Assembly (NCBI GenBank): GCA_934670025.1
Contig: CAKUOS010000023.1
Coordinates: forward strand, 1 to 32,628
Reading direction: 5' to 3'
DNA length: 32,628 nt
DNA from: an uncultured Oscillospiraceae bacterium
Lineage (GTDB): Bacteria; Bacillota; Clostridia; Oscillospirales; Oscillospiraceae
Each line of letters opens with the position of its first letter. The first letter of the stretch is position 1. The translations under genes were made by a program, and so were the position numbers. Below are positions 15,210 to 23,536 of this stretch, one piece after another. A model generated the notes under the pieces. That model saw only the letters and a program-made list of their open reading frames with translations. It did not search any database and was not told the DNA's origin.

Positions 15210-15321
15210 CACGTCAGAAACGACCTCGACGAAACGAATCATCGCGAAGCGATGCTTCTTATTCTCTGAGCTCGTTTCTTCCTTTCCGAATCACAAACCA
15301 GGTTTGTGATTCGGTTTTTTT
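15210..15321 (+). repeat. Terminator-carrying repeat unit, copy 1
   Basis: The stretch starting CACGTCAGAAACG and ending in a hairpin plus T-run is repeated in the same orientation at 15596-15711. Both copies share CGTTTCTTCCTTTCC just before the hairpin. The arms of the hairpins differ in sequence but keep the same geometry, which suggests selection on structure. Confidence 0.75.
15286..15321 (+). terminator. Rightward intrinsic terminator inside repeat copy 1
   Basis: Perfect 14-base inverted repeat (15286-15299 and 15301-15314) followed by seven T residues. No rightward gene lies upstream of it between 13100 and here, so it is an orphan belonging to the repeat unit. Confidence 0.75.
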
Positions 15322-15350
15322 GCGGCTTTGACGGAACGAGCCGCCTGTAG

Positions 15351-15372
15351 GGGCCGACGACTCTGTCGGCCC
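15351..15372. repeat. GGGCCGAC hairpin module
   Basis: GGGCCGAC (15351-15358) and GTCGGCCC (15365-15372) pair perfectly around a six-base loop and are preceded by TGTAG. The same TGTAGGGGCCGA module occurs at 15731 and 25486. Confidence 0.7.
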
Positions 15373-15376
15373 ATCT

Positions 15377-15599
15377 CTGCGCCCGCAGGCGCACATTGCA
15401 AGTTTCAGAGTTCCGACACCGCCGTCACCAACAGGCGCGGGCTCTTTCGGCAGTCAGTCACAGATAGGCACCTGGTGCGTTCCGTTTTTGCGTGTCGTAT
15501 TTCAGGGTAGATACGTGACGGCGGTTTTTGAGTAACCAGCGTCCTTTTCTCCCCAATCTTTTCCCACGCACGGGAAAAGATTGGGCCGTCGGAGACACG
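15377..15599 (+). repeat. 223-base intergenic repeat, copy A
   Basis: This stretch matches the reverse complement of 25511-25733, which has exactly the same length. The ends are well conserved (GCAGGCGCACATTGCAA; CCGTCGGAGACACG), and the middle (about 15425-15500) is diverged. It contains a perfect 14-base hairpin at 15552-15565/15572-15585. No long, protein-like frame is present. It behaves like a small dispersed element such as a MITE or REP-type sequence; no transposase is present here. Confidence 0.85.
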
Positions 15600-15711
15600 T
15601 CAGAAACGGCTTTGACGGAACGAGCCGCCGCGAGCGCCGTCTCTTATCCTCTAAAGCCGTTTCTTCCTTTCCAAACCGCAAACGCTTCGCTGGTTTGCGG
15701 TTTGGTTTTTT
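15596..15711 (+). repeat. Terminator-carrying repeat unit, copy 2
   Basis: Second, same-orientation copy of the unit at 15210-15321, directly abutting the end of the 223-base repeat. A fragment of this copy (CTTTGACGGAACGAGCCGCC) also appears at about 15325-15345, so the block is a mosaic. Confidence 0.75.
15671..15711 (+). terminator. Rightward intrinsic terminator inside repeat copy 2
   Basis: Perfect 13-base arms (15671-15683 and 15693-15705) around a nine-base loop, followed by six T residues. Like the one at 15286 it has no gene upstream in its direction. Confidence 0.75.
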
Positions 15712-15813
15712 GGAAAATCTCCCTGGAAGATGTAGGGGCCGATGCCGAGCGCAGCCGTTGGCAGCTTTGCTGCCCTACGGATGCGGCCTGCCCTTTACGG
15801 GTACACATCGGCC
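15702..15813. repeat. GGGCCGATG module with internal insertion
   Basis: The segment GGTTTTTTGGAAAATCT to GATGTAGGGGCCGATGC closely matches 25459-25499. The pairing partner CATCGGCCC is at 15805-15813, separated from GGGCCGATG (15736-15744) by about 60 bases, whereas at 25490-25511 the two arms are four bases apart. The extra sequence contains its own short hairpin (GGCAGC/GCTGCC). Confidence 0.65.
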
Positions 15814-15900
15814 CGCGCAGAATGCACATCCGAAACGCAAAACCCTGCGGCGAAATCGAAGGTTCCCCGCGGGCGCATACGGGATCCGGCGCGCAGGCGC

Positions 15901-15928
15901 AAAAAAATTGCCCCGGATTTTCCGGGGC
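15901..15928 (-). terminator. Leftward intrinsic terminator without an upstream gene
   Basis: Arms GCCCCGGA (15910-15917) and TCCGGGGC (15921-15928) with a TTT loop; the leftward transcript continues into a run of seven to nine mostly T residues. Nothing coding is seen on this strand between 15929 and the mnmG start. The remaining 15929-16085 stretch holds no gene that I can support. Confidence 0.7.
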
Positions 15929-16085
15929 AGGAAGTTGGGGTCGTGGGATCTGACGGCACGCGCCGCCATGGGATATGAAGTGCGCTCGCATTGGATAAGC
16001 TGTGACTATAAAATAGCACCGCGGACGGGAAAAGTCTGCCGAACGCTGTCGCGGCGGAATTTTTTTCCCGCGGCGGCCGCGCTTC

Positions 16086-16114
16086 TTGCATTGCGGGCCG
16101 GTTCCTGCTAAAAT
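16086..16114 (+). promoter_or_regulatory. Promoter of mnmG-tatD
   Basis: TTGCAT (16086-16091), 17 bases, and an extended -10 TGCTAAAAT (16106-16114). The ribosome site GGAGGGAG and ATG (16138) follow within 24 bases, so the leader is very short. Confidence 0.75.
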
Positions 16115-16137
16115 ATGCGCGTATTGGAGGGAGCAGC

Positions 16138-18012
16138 ATGGAATTTGAAGCGGGCACATACGACGTCGCCGTCATCGGCGCCGGTCACGCGGGCATCGAG
16201 GCCGGGCTTGCGTGCGCACGGATGGGATTAAAGACCGCCGTGTTCACGATCAATCTCGACGCCGTAGGCAATATGCCCTGCAACCCGGCCATCGGCGGCA
16301 CGGGCAAGGGCCATCTGGTGCGCGAGCTCGACGCGCTCGGCGGCGAGATGGCAAAGGCGGCCGACCGTTCGTGCATCCAGTACCGGATGCTGAACCTCGG
16401 CAAGGGCCCGGCGGTGCATTCCCTGCGCGCGCAGGCCGACCGGCGGCGCTATCAGGAGGATATGAAGCGGACGCTGGAGCGGCAGGAAAATCTTTCCCTC
16501 ATGCAGGCGATGGTCACGCAGCTGCGTCTGGAGGACGGGCGCGTCGCGGCCGTCGTGACGCGCCTGGGCGCCATCTACCGGGTAAAGGCGTGCGTCGTCG
16601 CCTCGGGCACGTATCTCGACGCGCGCGTGATTACCGGCGACTGCGCCTATGCCTCGGGTCCCGACGGGATGCAGGCGGGCATCGGCCTTGCCGGGCAGCT
16701 TTCCGCGCTCGGGCTGCGGATGCGCCGCTTCAAGACCGGCACGCCGCCGCGCGTCAACCGCCGCTCCATCGACCCGGAAAAGATGGAGTTGCAGCCCGGC
16801 GACGAACATCCCGTGCCGTTCTCGTTTTCGACCGAAACGGCCCCGGAGAACCGGGCGGTCTGCTATCTGACGTATACGAACGAAAAAACGCACGAGATCA
16901 TCAAGGCCAATCACGACCGTTCGCCGCTTTTCAACGGCATGATCGACTCCGTCGGCCCGCGCTACTGCCCGTCGATCGAGACGAAGATCGACCGTTTCCC
17001 GGACAAGCCCCGGCACCAGCTGTTTGTCGAGCCGTGCGGGCTGTATACGGATGAAATGTATATTCAGGGCCTCTCGTCGAGCCTTCCGGAGGATGTGCAG
17101 ATCGCGGTGGTACATTCCATCGCAGGACTCGAACACGCCGAGATCATGCGCCCGGCGTATGCCATCGAATACGCCTGCGTCGACCCGACGGAGCTTCTGC
17201 CGACGCTCGAATGCAAGAAAATCCCCGGGCTCTACGGCGCGGGCCAGTTCAACGGCTCGTCGGGCTACGAAGAGGCCGCGGTGCAGGGCTTCGTCGCGGG
17301 CGTGAACGCGGCGCTGAAGATCAAAGGCGAAGAGCCGATGATCCTGAAGCGCTCCGACGGCTATATCGGCACGCTCGTCGACGATCTTGTGACCAAGGGC
17401 ACGAACGAGCCGTACCGCATCATGACCTCGCGCTCGGAATACAGGCTCCTGCACCGGCAGGACAACGCCGACGAGCGATTGACGCCCATCGGCCACCGCA
17501 TCGGGCTTGTCTCAGATGCGCAGTATGAAAAGGTGCAGGAAAAATACCGCGCGGTCGCGGCCGAAATGAAGCGCCTCGAAGCCACCGGCGTGGCCGAGAG
17601 CGAAGCGCTGAACGCGCTGCTCACATCGCGCGGCACCGCGCCGGTGCAGGGCTCGGCGCGGCTTTCCGATCTCGTCCGCCGCCCGCAGCTGGGCTATGAC
17701 GATCTGGCTCCCTTTGACCCGGAGCGGCCCGCGCTGCCGTTTGTCATCCGCGAGGCCGTCGAGATCCGCATGAAATACGCGGGCTACATCGCCCGGCAGC
17801 AGAAGCAGGTGGAGGAATTTGCCCGCGAAGAGGGGCGGCTCCTTCCGGATACGATCGACTATTTTTCCATCCAGGGTCTGCGCGTCGAGGCGCGGCAGAA
17901 GCTCAGCAGCATCCGCCCCGTCTCCATCGGACAGGCCGGCCGCATCTCGGGTGTCAGCCCGGCGGATATCGCGGTGCTGCTCATCTGGCTGGAACAGAAC
18001 AAGGAGGCGTGA
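16138..18012 (+). CDS. mnmG: tRNA uridine-34 5-carboxymethylaminomethyl modification enzyme MnmG (GidA)
   Basis: This 624-residue FAD protein is full length for the family. The dinucleotide-binding motif G-A-G-H-A-G is at residues 14-19, followed by PCNPAIGGTGKGHLVRELDALGGEM and the family signature TGTYLDARV-like segment (about 156-163). The later VEPCGLYTDEMYIQGLSSSLPEDVQ and GLYGAGQFNGSSGYEEAAVQGF segments are also characteristic. With MnmE it installs the (carboxymethyl)aminomethyl group at wobble uridine of certain tRNAs, using glycine or ammonium, methylene-THF, GTP and FAD. The partner gene mnmE is on the opposite strand at 19960-21321. tatD follows after three bases, so they are cotranscribed. 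Confidence 0.97.
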   Translation: MEFEAGTYDVAVIGAGHAGIEAGLACARMGLKTAVFTINLDAVGNMPCNPAIGGTGKGHLVRELDALGGEMAKAADRSCIQYRMLNLGKGPAVHSLRAQADRRRYQEDMKRTLERQENLSLMQAMVTQLRLEDGRVAAVVTRLGAIYRVKACVVASGTYLDARVITGDCAYASGPDGMQAGIGLAGQLSALGLRMRRFKTGTPPRVNRRSIDPEKMELQPGDEHPVPFSFSTETAPENRAVCYLTYTNEKTHEIIKANHDRSPLFNGMIDSVGPRYCPSIETKIDRFPDKPRHQLFVEPCGLYTDEMYIQGLSSSLPEDVQIAVVHSIAGLEHAEIMRPAYAIEYACVDPTELLPTLECKKIPGLYGAGQFNGSSGYEEAAVQGFVAGVNAALKIKGEEPMILKRSDGYIGTLVDDLVTKGTNEPYRIMTSRSEYRLLHRQDNADERLTPIGHRIGLVSDAQYEKVQEKYRAVAAEMKRLEATGVAESEALNALLTSRGTAPVQGSARLSDLVRRPQLGYDDLAPFDPERPALPFVIREAVEIRMKYAGYIARQQKQVEEFAREEGRLLPDTIDYFSIQGLRVEARQKLSSIRPVSIGQAGRISGVSPADIAVLLIWLEQNKEA

Positions 18013-18015
18013 GCC

Positions 18016-18777
18016 ATGTATTTTGATTCACACGCACATCTGACCGAGGACTGTTTTGCACAGGACTTTGACGCCATTGTGGAAACCATGCAGGCTGCGT
18101 CCGTCACCGGCATGATGGAGATCGGCTATGACCTGCCGTCGTCGGAAAAGGCCGTGCAGCTGGCAAACCGCTTTGACTGGGTCCACGCCGCCGTCGGCAG
18201 CCACCCGGACGACGCGGCGCAGGTGGACGAGGCGCGCATCGCGGTCTACCGCGAGCTTTGCAAAGACCCGCGCGTCAAGGCCATCGGTGAGATCGGCCTC
18301 GACTATCACTACGAGGATCCCCCGCGTGACGTGCAGCAAAAAGCCTTCCGGATGCAGCTGGCGCTGGCGCAGCAGCTCTCCATGCCCGTCGTCATCCATG
18401 AGCGCAAGGCGCATGAGGACGGGCTGCGCATTCTGGATGAGTTCCCGGACGTAAAAGGCGTGTTCCACTGCTTCTCGGGCAGCTATGAAATGGCGAAGGA
18501 GCTTATAAAGCGCGGCTGGTACATCGGATTTACGGGCGTTGTGACGTTCAAAAACGCGCACAAGGCCGTGGAGGTCGCGCAGAACATCCCGCTGGACCGC
18601 ATCCTCATCGAGACGGACTGCCCGTATATGGCTCCGGAGCCGTATCGCGGCCGCCGCTGCGACCCGAGCCTCGTGCCGTATGTGGCAAAGAAGATCGCGC
18701 AGCTGCGCGGCATTTCCGAAGAGGAAGCCGCGCGCGCAACGGCCCAGAATGCGAAGCGCTGCTTTGGGATCGAATAA
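18016..18777 (+). CDS. TatD family metal-dependent hydrolase (DNase)
   Basis: This 253-residue amidohydrolase-like TIM barrel has the metal ligands of TatD: D-S-H-A-H (residues 4-8), E-I-G-L-D-Y (about 92-97), V-I-H-E-R (about 130-134), H-C-F-S-G (about 153-157) and E-T-D-C-P-Y (about 201-206). Members are 3'-5' exonucleases or phosphodiesterases involved in DNA repair or quality control; the exact substrate is uncertain. It starts three bases after mnmG and ends at a bidirectional terminator. In many Firmicutes this family lies near metG or rsmA, so linkage to mnmG is a local arrangement. Confidence 0.93.
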   Translation: MYFDSHAHLTEDCFAQDFDAIVETMQAASVTGMMEIGYDLPSSEKAVQLANRFDWVHAAVGSHPDDAAQVDEARIAVYRELCKDPRVKAIGEIGLDYHYEDPPRDVQQKAFRMQLALAQQLSMPVVIHERKAHEDGLRILDEFPDVKGVFHCFSGSYEMAKELIKRGWYIGFTGVVTFKNAHKAVEVAQNIPLDRILIETDCPYMAPEPYRGRRCDPSLVPYVAKKIAQLRGISEEEAARATAQNAKRCFGIE

Positions 18778-18780
18778 TAA

Positions 18781-18819
18781 AAACCCCGGTACAGGCATTG
18801 TACCGGGGTTTTGCGTTTT
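18781..18819. terminator. Bidirectional terminator between tatD and the cysteine desulfurase gene
   Basis: Perfect 13-base arms (18781-18793 and 18799-18811) with a GGCAT loop. Rightwards it is followed by TTTTGCGTTTTTT, leftwards by TTATTATT, so both converging genes can end here. Confidence 0.92.
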
Positions 18820-18820
18820 T

Positions 18821-19939
18821 TCAGCCCTTGAGCGTCTGCTTTGCGCGCAGCAGCGCCGCGCAGAGCGCGTCGACGTCCGCCTCGGTATTGTCCCGGGAAA
18901 AGGACACGCGGACAGAGCCGTCGATAACGGCGGGCGGCAGATGCATGGCCTCGAGCACGTGGCTGCGGTGCCCCTTGGAGCACGCGGAGCCGGCGGAGAC
19001 GAAGATGCCGTCCGATTGCAGGCAGTTGATGATGCCCTGCGAGCGAAGGTCGGGCAGAGACAGGTTTACGATGTGCGGCGCCTGCTGGCTGCCGATTAGG
19101 ACAAGCCCGTCGATCCGGGACAGCGTTTCCCGTGCATACTCGCGCAGGTGCGCCATATGCGCGATCTCAGCTTTCGCGTCCGTATCGGCGCATGCCGCGC
19201 CGAAGCCGCAGATGCCGGGCAGGTTCTCCGTCCCGGAGCGGAAGTTTCCCTCCTGTCCGCCGCCGAGGATAAACGGCGGCAGCGGCAGACCCGGACGGAT
19301 GTACAGTGCGCCCGTGCCCTTGGCGGCGTGGATCTTGTGCGCGGAGACGGAGATCATGTCCGCGCCGAGCGTTTTGGCCCTGAACGGGACCTTGAAAAGT
19401 CCCTGCACGGCGTCGGTATGGAACAGCGCCAGCGGCGCAAGGCGGCGCGTGGTCTTTACCATGTCGGCGATCGGCAGGACGGCGCCCGTTTCGTTGTTGA
19501 CCATCATCACGGACACGAGGATCGTGTCGGGCCGCAGCGCCTTTTTAAGATCCTCGACCGTGATATTGCCGTCGTGATCGGGCTGCAAATACGTGACCTC
19601 AAAGCCCTTTGCTTCGAGCTTCTGCATGGGATGGAGCACGGCGTGATGCTCCACGGCGGTCGTGACAATGTGACGGCCGCGCTTGCCGAGGCGGTCAATG
19701 GCGGAGAAAATAGCCCAGTTGTCGGCCTCGGTGCCGCCGGAGGTAAAAAACACGCGCTCGGGCTCCGCGCCGAGGGCGGCTGCGGTCTGATGGCGCGCCT
19801 GCCGCAGACGGAGATTCGCGTCCACGCCGAGGGAATGGACAGACGACGGGTTTCCCCAGCAGTCCGTCAGCATATCGGTCATTGCCGCGATGCAGGCCGC
19901 GGAGGGCTGCGTCGTGGCGGAATTATCGAGATAGATCAT
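18821..19939 (-). CDS. Cysteine desulfurase (NifS/IscS family)
   Basis: This 372-residue PLP enzyme releases sulfur from cysteine as a protein persulfide. The N-terminus YLDNSATT, the substrate histidine region AVEHHAVL (95-102) and the PLP lysine in SAHKIHAAKG (Lys202) are present, along with the catalytic cysteine in SAGSACSKG (Cys320). The length and loop fit the IscS-like class. In Clostridia such genes often pair with thiI or mnmA for tRNA thiolation, or with iscU; none is adjacent here, so the sulfur acceptor is unknown. AAAGGA lies nine bases before the start. The gene follows mnmE by 20 bases, linking sulfur supply with wobble-uridine modification. Confidence 0.95.
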   Translation of the reverse strand: MIYLDNSATTQPSAACIAAMTDMLTDCWGNPSSVHSLGVDANLRLRQARHQTAAALGAEPERVFFTSGGTEADNWAIFSAIDRLGKRGRHIVTTAVEHHAVLHPMQKLEAKGFEVTYLQPDHDGNITVEDLKKALRPDTILVSVMMVNNETGAVLPIADMVKTTRRLAPLALFHTDAVQGLFKVPFRAKTLGADMISVSAHKIHAAKGTGALYIRPGLPLPPFILGGGQEGNFRSGTENLPGICGFGAACADTDAKAEIAHMAHLREYARETLSRIDGLVLIGSQQAPHIVNLSLPDLRSQGIINCLQSDGIFVSAGSACSKGHRSHVLEAMHLPPAVIDGSVRVSFSRDNTEADVDALCAALLRAKQTLKG

Positions 19940-19959
19940 GAATATCGGTCCTTTTGCAG

Positions 19960-21321
19960 TTATTTTCCGACGCAGAAGCGCTCAAAAATGCGGTTTGTAA
20001 TGTCCTCGCGCATCGTGCGGCCCGTGACCTCGCCGAGCGCGGACATTGCGGCTTCCAGATCGACGAGCACCGCGTCGGGCGTGAGCCCGCCGCGCAGCGA
20101 CGCGAGCGCCGCGGAAAGCGACGTGCGCGCGCGGACGATGGCCCCGGCCTGCCGCGCGTTGGTCAGCAGCGACCCGTCGCACGGCGCACCCTCCGGGAAG
20201 AGCATATCGAGCGCCTCTTCCAGCAGATCAAAGCCGGTATTTTCCTTACACGAGACGGGCACGACGTAGGCAAACGGCAGGTCGGAGGCGTCGATCACGG
20301 GGCCGAGATCCTGCTTGTTTAAAATGGCGATCGCGTCGGGCGCTTCGAGCGCGGCGGCCATCGCGCGGTGGTCCTCTTCATTCAGCGGGCGCGAGCAGTC
20401 GACGACGAACAGCGCCGCGTCGCAGTCCTTCGCAGCCTCGACCGAACGGTCGACGCCGAGCTTTTCGACTGCGTCGTCGGTGTCGCGGATGCCCGCAGTG
20501 TCGACCAGACGGATCAGGTGCCGCCCGAGGCGCACCGTCTGCTCGACGGTGTCGCGCGTGGTGCCGGGGATGTCGGTGACAATGACGCGGTCAAAGCCCG
20601 ACAGGCGGTTTAGAAGACTCGACTTGCCCGCGTTCGGGCTGCCGAGGATCGTCATCTTCACGCCCATGGAGACGATGCGTCCCTGCCGGCACGAGGCCAA
20701 AAGCGCCGTAAGAGCCGCGTAGGACTCGTCCAGCTGCCGCTCGTACTGCGTCAGCGCAAAGGGATCGATATCCTCGTCCGGATAGTCGAGCACGGCGTGG
20801 AAATGCGCGCAGATATCGACCCAGCTCCGGTAGATGGGGTCGATCCTTTCGCGGATCGCACCGGCCAGCTGCCCGGCGGCGTTGGCCGCGGCGTCGGCCG
20901 TCTCGGCGTCGATGAGATCGATGACGGCCTCGGCCTGCGTGAGATCCATGCGGCCGTTTAAAAACGCGCGGCGGGTAAATTCGCCGGGCCGTGCCTGACG
21001 AAATCCCACGGCGAACAGCGCTTCAAGCCCCGCGGTAAGCGCCGCGGGCGAGCCGTGGCACTGGATCTCCACGCTGTCCTCGCCGGTATACGAGTGCGGC
21101 GCGTGGCTGACGAAGACCATGCAGTGGTCGATGGGGCGCTTCTGCGCGTCATGGAGCGTACCGAGCATGAGCTGCCGGTCGGGAAGCTCCGTCATTTTTC
21201 GGCCGCACGCAAGCGTAAACACCTCGTTTGCCGCCGCGATGCAGCCGTCTCCCGTGAGGCGCAGAATGCCGATGCCCGTGCGGGCAAAGCCCGTGGCGAT
21301 GGCGGCGATCATATCAGCCAT
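19960..21321 (-). CDS. mnmE: tRNA modification GTPase MnmE (TrmE)
   Basis: This 453-residue protein has the full MnmE layout. The N-terminal THF-binding domain (about 1-115) carries the S-Y-T-G-E-D-S-V-E-I-Q-C-H-G motif. A helical domain follows, with an inserted G domain: G1 GSPNAGKS (about 227-234), G3 D-T-A-G and G4 N-K-Q-D. The C-terminus ends C-V-G-K, matching the C-[IVL]-G-K catalytic tail. It works with MnmG on tRNA wobble uridine. The ATG at 21321 was chosen: GAGGAGG lies nine bases upstream, and the overlap with the preceding racemase stop is then eight bases. It is on the opposite strand from mnmG, which is unusual because the two are commonly adjacent. Confidence 0.97.
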   Translation of the reverse strand: MADMIAAIATGFARTGIGILRLTGDGCIAAANEVFTLACGRKMTELPDRQLMLGTLHDAQKRPIDHCMVFVSHAPHSYTGEDSVEIQCHGSPAALTAGLEALFAVGFRQARPGEFTRRAFLNGRMDLTQAEAVIDLIDAETADAAANAAGQLAGAIRERIDPIYRSWVDICAHFHAVLDYPDEDIDPFALTQYERQLDESYAALTALLASCRQGRIVSMGVKMTILGSPNAGKSSLLNRLSGFDRVIVTDIPGTTRDTVEQTVRLGRHLIRLVDTAGIRDTDDAVEKLGVDRSVEAAKDCDAALFVVDCSRPLNEEDHRAMAAALEAPDAIAILNKQDLGPVIDASDLPFAYVVPVSCKENTGFDLLEEALDMLFPEGAPCDGSLLTNARQAGAIVRARTSLSAALASLRGGLTPDAVLVDLEAAMSALGEVTGRTMREDITNRIFERFCVGK

Positions 21322-22423
21322 TGGCGGTTTCCTCCTCAAATACGACGGGAATTCCCTTTAAAAGCAGCGGTTTGATATCAAAAACGGCCGTGTCGCCGAT
21401 GGCGCAGGGGATCTTCGTGACGTCCACGCACGTGTGGAGCATCCCGATGTGGCCCAGCACGCGGCACTTTTTGCCGTTTACCGTCACATAGATGTGCTTT
21501 TTGAAAAACATCAGCTTGAGATTATGCAGCACGCCGCGCACACAGTCGCGGAAGCGGAACAGATCGTTTCCCATCTCGATGCCGAAGCCGTGATACCAGC
21601 CGACGGAGAAGACCGCCGCGCGCGTGGGCTTTTTCGCGCGCCAGCCCGCGCCGTAGCCGCACGTGTGCCCCTTCGGCAGCCAGCGCAGCTCCTCGACGCT
21701 CGCGCGGCATTCGCCGATGCGGACGAGATCGGACTTTCCGCGCACGAGCACGCGCCCGAGGATGGCGGAGCCGACGCGCACGCCGTCCATCGCGTACTGC
21801 GGGCAGTTTAAAAGCCCCGCAGAGTTGAGCGCGTGCGCCATACCGTAATCAAAGCCCTGCGCGCGGAGCTTGTCCAGCACGCTCCGGAACGCTTCGAGCT
21901 GCGCAAGCGTGGCCTTTTCGTTGCAGAACGCGGAATGCAGGTGCGTATAGATGCCCGCGACGTGCAGATGCTCCATGTCGCGGAACACGGAGCTGATCGC
22001 GTCCGTCTCCTCCGGTAAAAAGCCGTAGCGGCCCATGCCGGTGTCGATCTTCAGATGCACCTCGGCCGTCTTGCCGAGCCGCGCGGCCACGCCGTTCAGG
22101 ACGGCCGCGTCGTTCTGACACGAGACGGTCATGATCGCGCCGAGTTCCACGAGCTGCACAAGCTCCTCGCGGTCGCTCGTCGGGCGGAGCATCAGGATCG
22201 CGGCGTCCGGGAAGCCGCCCTCGCGCAAGCGCGCGGCCTCCTGCACCTCGGTCACGGCGAAATGATCCACACCGGCTTCGCGGCAGACGTTCGCCAGCGG
22301 CAGAAGACCCAGCCCGTAGCCGTTGCCCTTTACCACAGCCCAGAGAACGGCGTCGCCTGCGCGCGCCTTTAAAACCTCAAGATTGTGCCGCACGGCGGCA
22401 GAATCGACAACATACGCTTTCAT
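21314..22423 (-). CDS. Alanine racemase family PLP enzyme
   Basis: This 369-residue fold-III PLP enzyme has the cofactor lysine in A-V-V-K-G-N-G-Y-G-L-G (Lys32), the K-I-D-T-G-M-G-R-Y-G-F segment and a C-terminal G-Y-G-A-G-W segment with the second catalytic tyrosine candidate. The usual G-Y-A-D-G-Y motif of alanine racemase is replaced by V-G-W-Y-H-G-F-G, so substrate preference could differ (alanine, serine or another residue). It lies 12 bases after a FemAB-family gene and overlaps mnmE. The link to a peptidoglycan-bridge enzyme suggests supply of a D-amino acid for cell-wall synthesis. Whether it is the only alanine racemase of the cell is unknown. Confidence 0.88.
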   Translation of the reverse strand: MKAYVVDSAAVRHNLEVLKARAGDAVLWAVVKGNGYGLGLLPLANVCREAGVDHFAVTEVQEAARLREGGFPDAAILMLRPTSDREELVQLVELGAIMTVSCQNDAAVLNGVAARLGKTAEVHLKIDTGMGRYGFLPEETDAISSVFRDMEHLHVAGIYTHLHSAFCNEKATLAQLEAFRSVLDKLRAQGFDYGMAHALNSAGLLNCPQYAMDGVRVGSAILGRVLVRGKSDLVRIGECRASVEELRWLPKGHTCGYGAGWRAKKPTRAAVFSVGWYHGFGIEMGNDLFRFRDCVRGVLHNLKLMFFKKHIYVTVNGKKCRVLGHIGMLHTCVDVTKIPCAIGDTAVFDIKPLLLKGIPVVFEEETANG

Positions 22424-22435
22424 GCGGCGCCTCCG

Positions 22436-23503
22436 TTACTTTTTATCGCGGTTGCGGATGAGATAGACGGTCTTGCGCACGTCCTTGAAGACGGACGTGC
22501 CGTGCTCCACGGCCCAGTAGATAAACGGCGAAAGGACGAGGTCTTCCTCGCCGACGAACTCGGTGAATTCCCCGCCGAAGCCCTGCTTGAAGCGGAACAG
22601 GCCGTAGAGCGGATTATCCTCGGACACATTGCCCGACACGCCGCGGAAATCATAGATGCGGCAGTGTGTCTCCACGGCCCACTGGATCATGCGCCACTGG
22701 AGCAGATAGTTGGGCATCAGATTGCGGTGCTCGTTCGACGACGCGCCGTAGAGATACCACACCTTGTCGCCGTAGTGGATGGCGAGCGTGCCGGCGATGG
22801 GCGTACCCTCGGGGTCAAAGGCCATATAGAGCCTTGCGTGCTCGCCGAGGTTATCGAGCATATTTGCAAAGTATTCGGGCTTGCGCGTGACGAAGCCGTC
22901 GCGCACGCCGGTGGTCAGCATGAGGTCGGCGAACGCCGGGACCATCTCCTTGCCGCAGATCTTCACGCTTACGCCCTTGCGCTCGGCCAGACGGATGTTA
23001 TAGCGCCATTTCTGGTGGAAGGATGCCATCAGCTCCTCCTCGGTCTTGCCCTCGACGTTCAGGCGGAAGACGTAGCGCGGCTGGATGGCCTCGAAGTTCT
23101 TGCCGCCCTCCTTGGCCTTAAAGCCGAACGAGCGCATGAGCGCTGCAAACGCCGTGTCGGACGAGGGCACGTCGGGGTCTATTTTGATGACGTAGGACTT
23201 ATATTTTTTTGCCAGCGCCTTCGCGCCGTCCAGCAGCTGCGAAAACGTTTCACGGTCGTCAAGATCGCAGACAGGCCCGCGGCAGGCGTACATGAGCGTG
23301 CGGCCGATCATGGGCACGCTGCGCGTCATGACGGCGAGCGTCCCTTTAATCTGCCCGTCTTCGCCGCGCACGGCGACGGCGTCCCATTTCCACATGGGTT
23401 TCTGTTTTGCCCAGAGACTGCTCTGCGCAAAGTGGCCCTTGGGGTGGCGCTGCAAAAATTCTTCGTATTCGGGCAGGGTCTTTTCCGTGATAAGTTCATA
23501 CAT
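22436..23503 (-). CDS. FemAB/FemX-family aminoacyl-tRNA:lipid II aminoacyltransferase
   Basis: This 355-residue protein of two GNAT-like domains includes the MurM/FemX-type segments P-K-G-H-F-A-Q-S-S-L-W-A (about 20-31), W-R-Y-N-I-R-L-A-E-R-K-G-V and Y-D-F-R-G-V-S-G near the end. Family members add amino acids from charged tRNA to the third residue of the peptidoglycan stem to build cross-bridges. The L-Y-G-A-S-S-N-E-H-R-N-L-M-P-N-Y-L-L segment is the conserved substrate-pocket region. Two to three family members usually act in order; only one is encoded here. A GGAG site precedes the ATG by about ten bases, and the gene starts the operon with the racemase and mnmE. Confidence 0.9.
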   Translation of the reverse strand: MYELITEKTLPEYEEFLQRHPKGHFAQSSLWAKQKPMWKWDAVAVRGEDGQIKGTLAVMTRSVPMIGRTLMYACRGPVCDLDDRETFSQLLDGAKALAKKYKSYVIKIDPDVPSSDTAFAALMRSFGFKAKEGGKNFEAIQPRYVFRLNVEGKTEEELMASFHQKWRYNIRLAERKGVSVKICGKEMVPAFADLMLTTGVRDGFVTRKPEYFANMLDNLGEHARLYMAFDPEGTPIAGTLAIHYGDKVWYLYGASSNEHRNLMPNYLLQWRMIQWAVETHCRIYDFRGVSGNVSEDNPLYGLFRFKQGFGGEFTEFVGEEDLVLSPFIYWAVEHGTSVFKDVRKTVYLIRNRDKK

Positions 23504-23536
23504 GATGCTCGATCTCCAAATACATATATAATAGTA

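Noticed and set aside
16019..16073. A possible rightward terminator (CCGCG.../...CGCGG then a T-run) before the mnmG promoter.
   Set aside because: The stem is short, bulged and has a loop of more than 25 bases; the T-run is the only strong part.
15157..16137. An SRP RNA, tRNA or other classical RNA gene beside tadA.
   Set aside because: In some Firmicutes the SRP RNA gene follows tadA, but I could not find its conserved GGAA-type hairpin or any tRNA-like cloverleaf here.
15581..16159. Overlapping short frames on both strands in the tadA-mnmG spacer.
   Set aside because: They run through repeats and terminator hairpins and have arginine/proline-rich products without ribosome sites, so coding is unlikely.
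16228..17496. A 422-codon frame on the - strand.
   Set aside because: It is antisense to mnmG, which has unmistakable family motifs throughout.
19148..20269. A 373-codon frame on the + strand.
   Set aside because: It is antisense to the cysteine desulfurase and mnmE genes, both with complete catalytic motifs.
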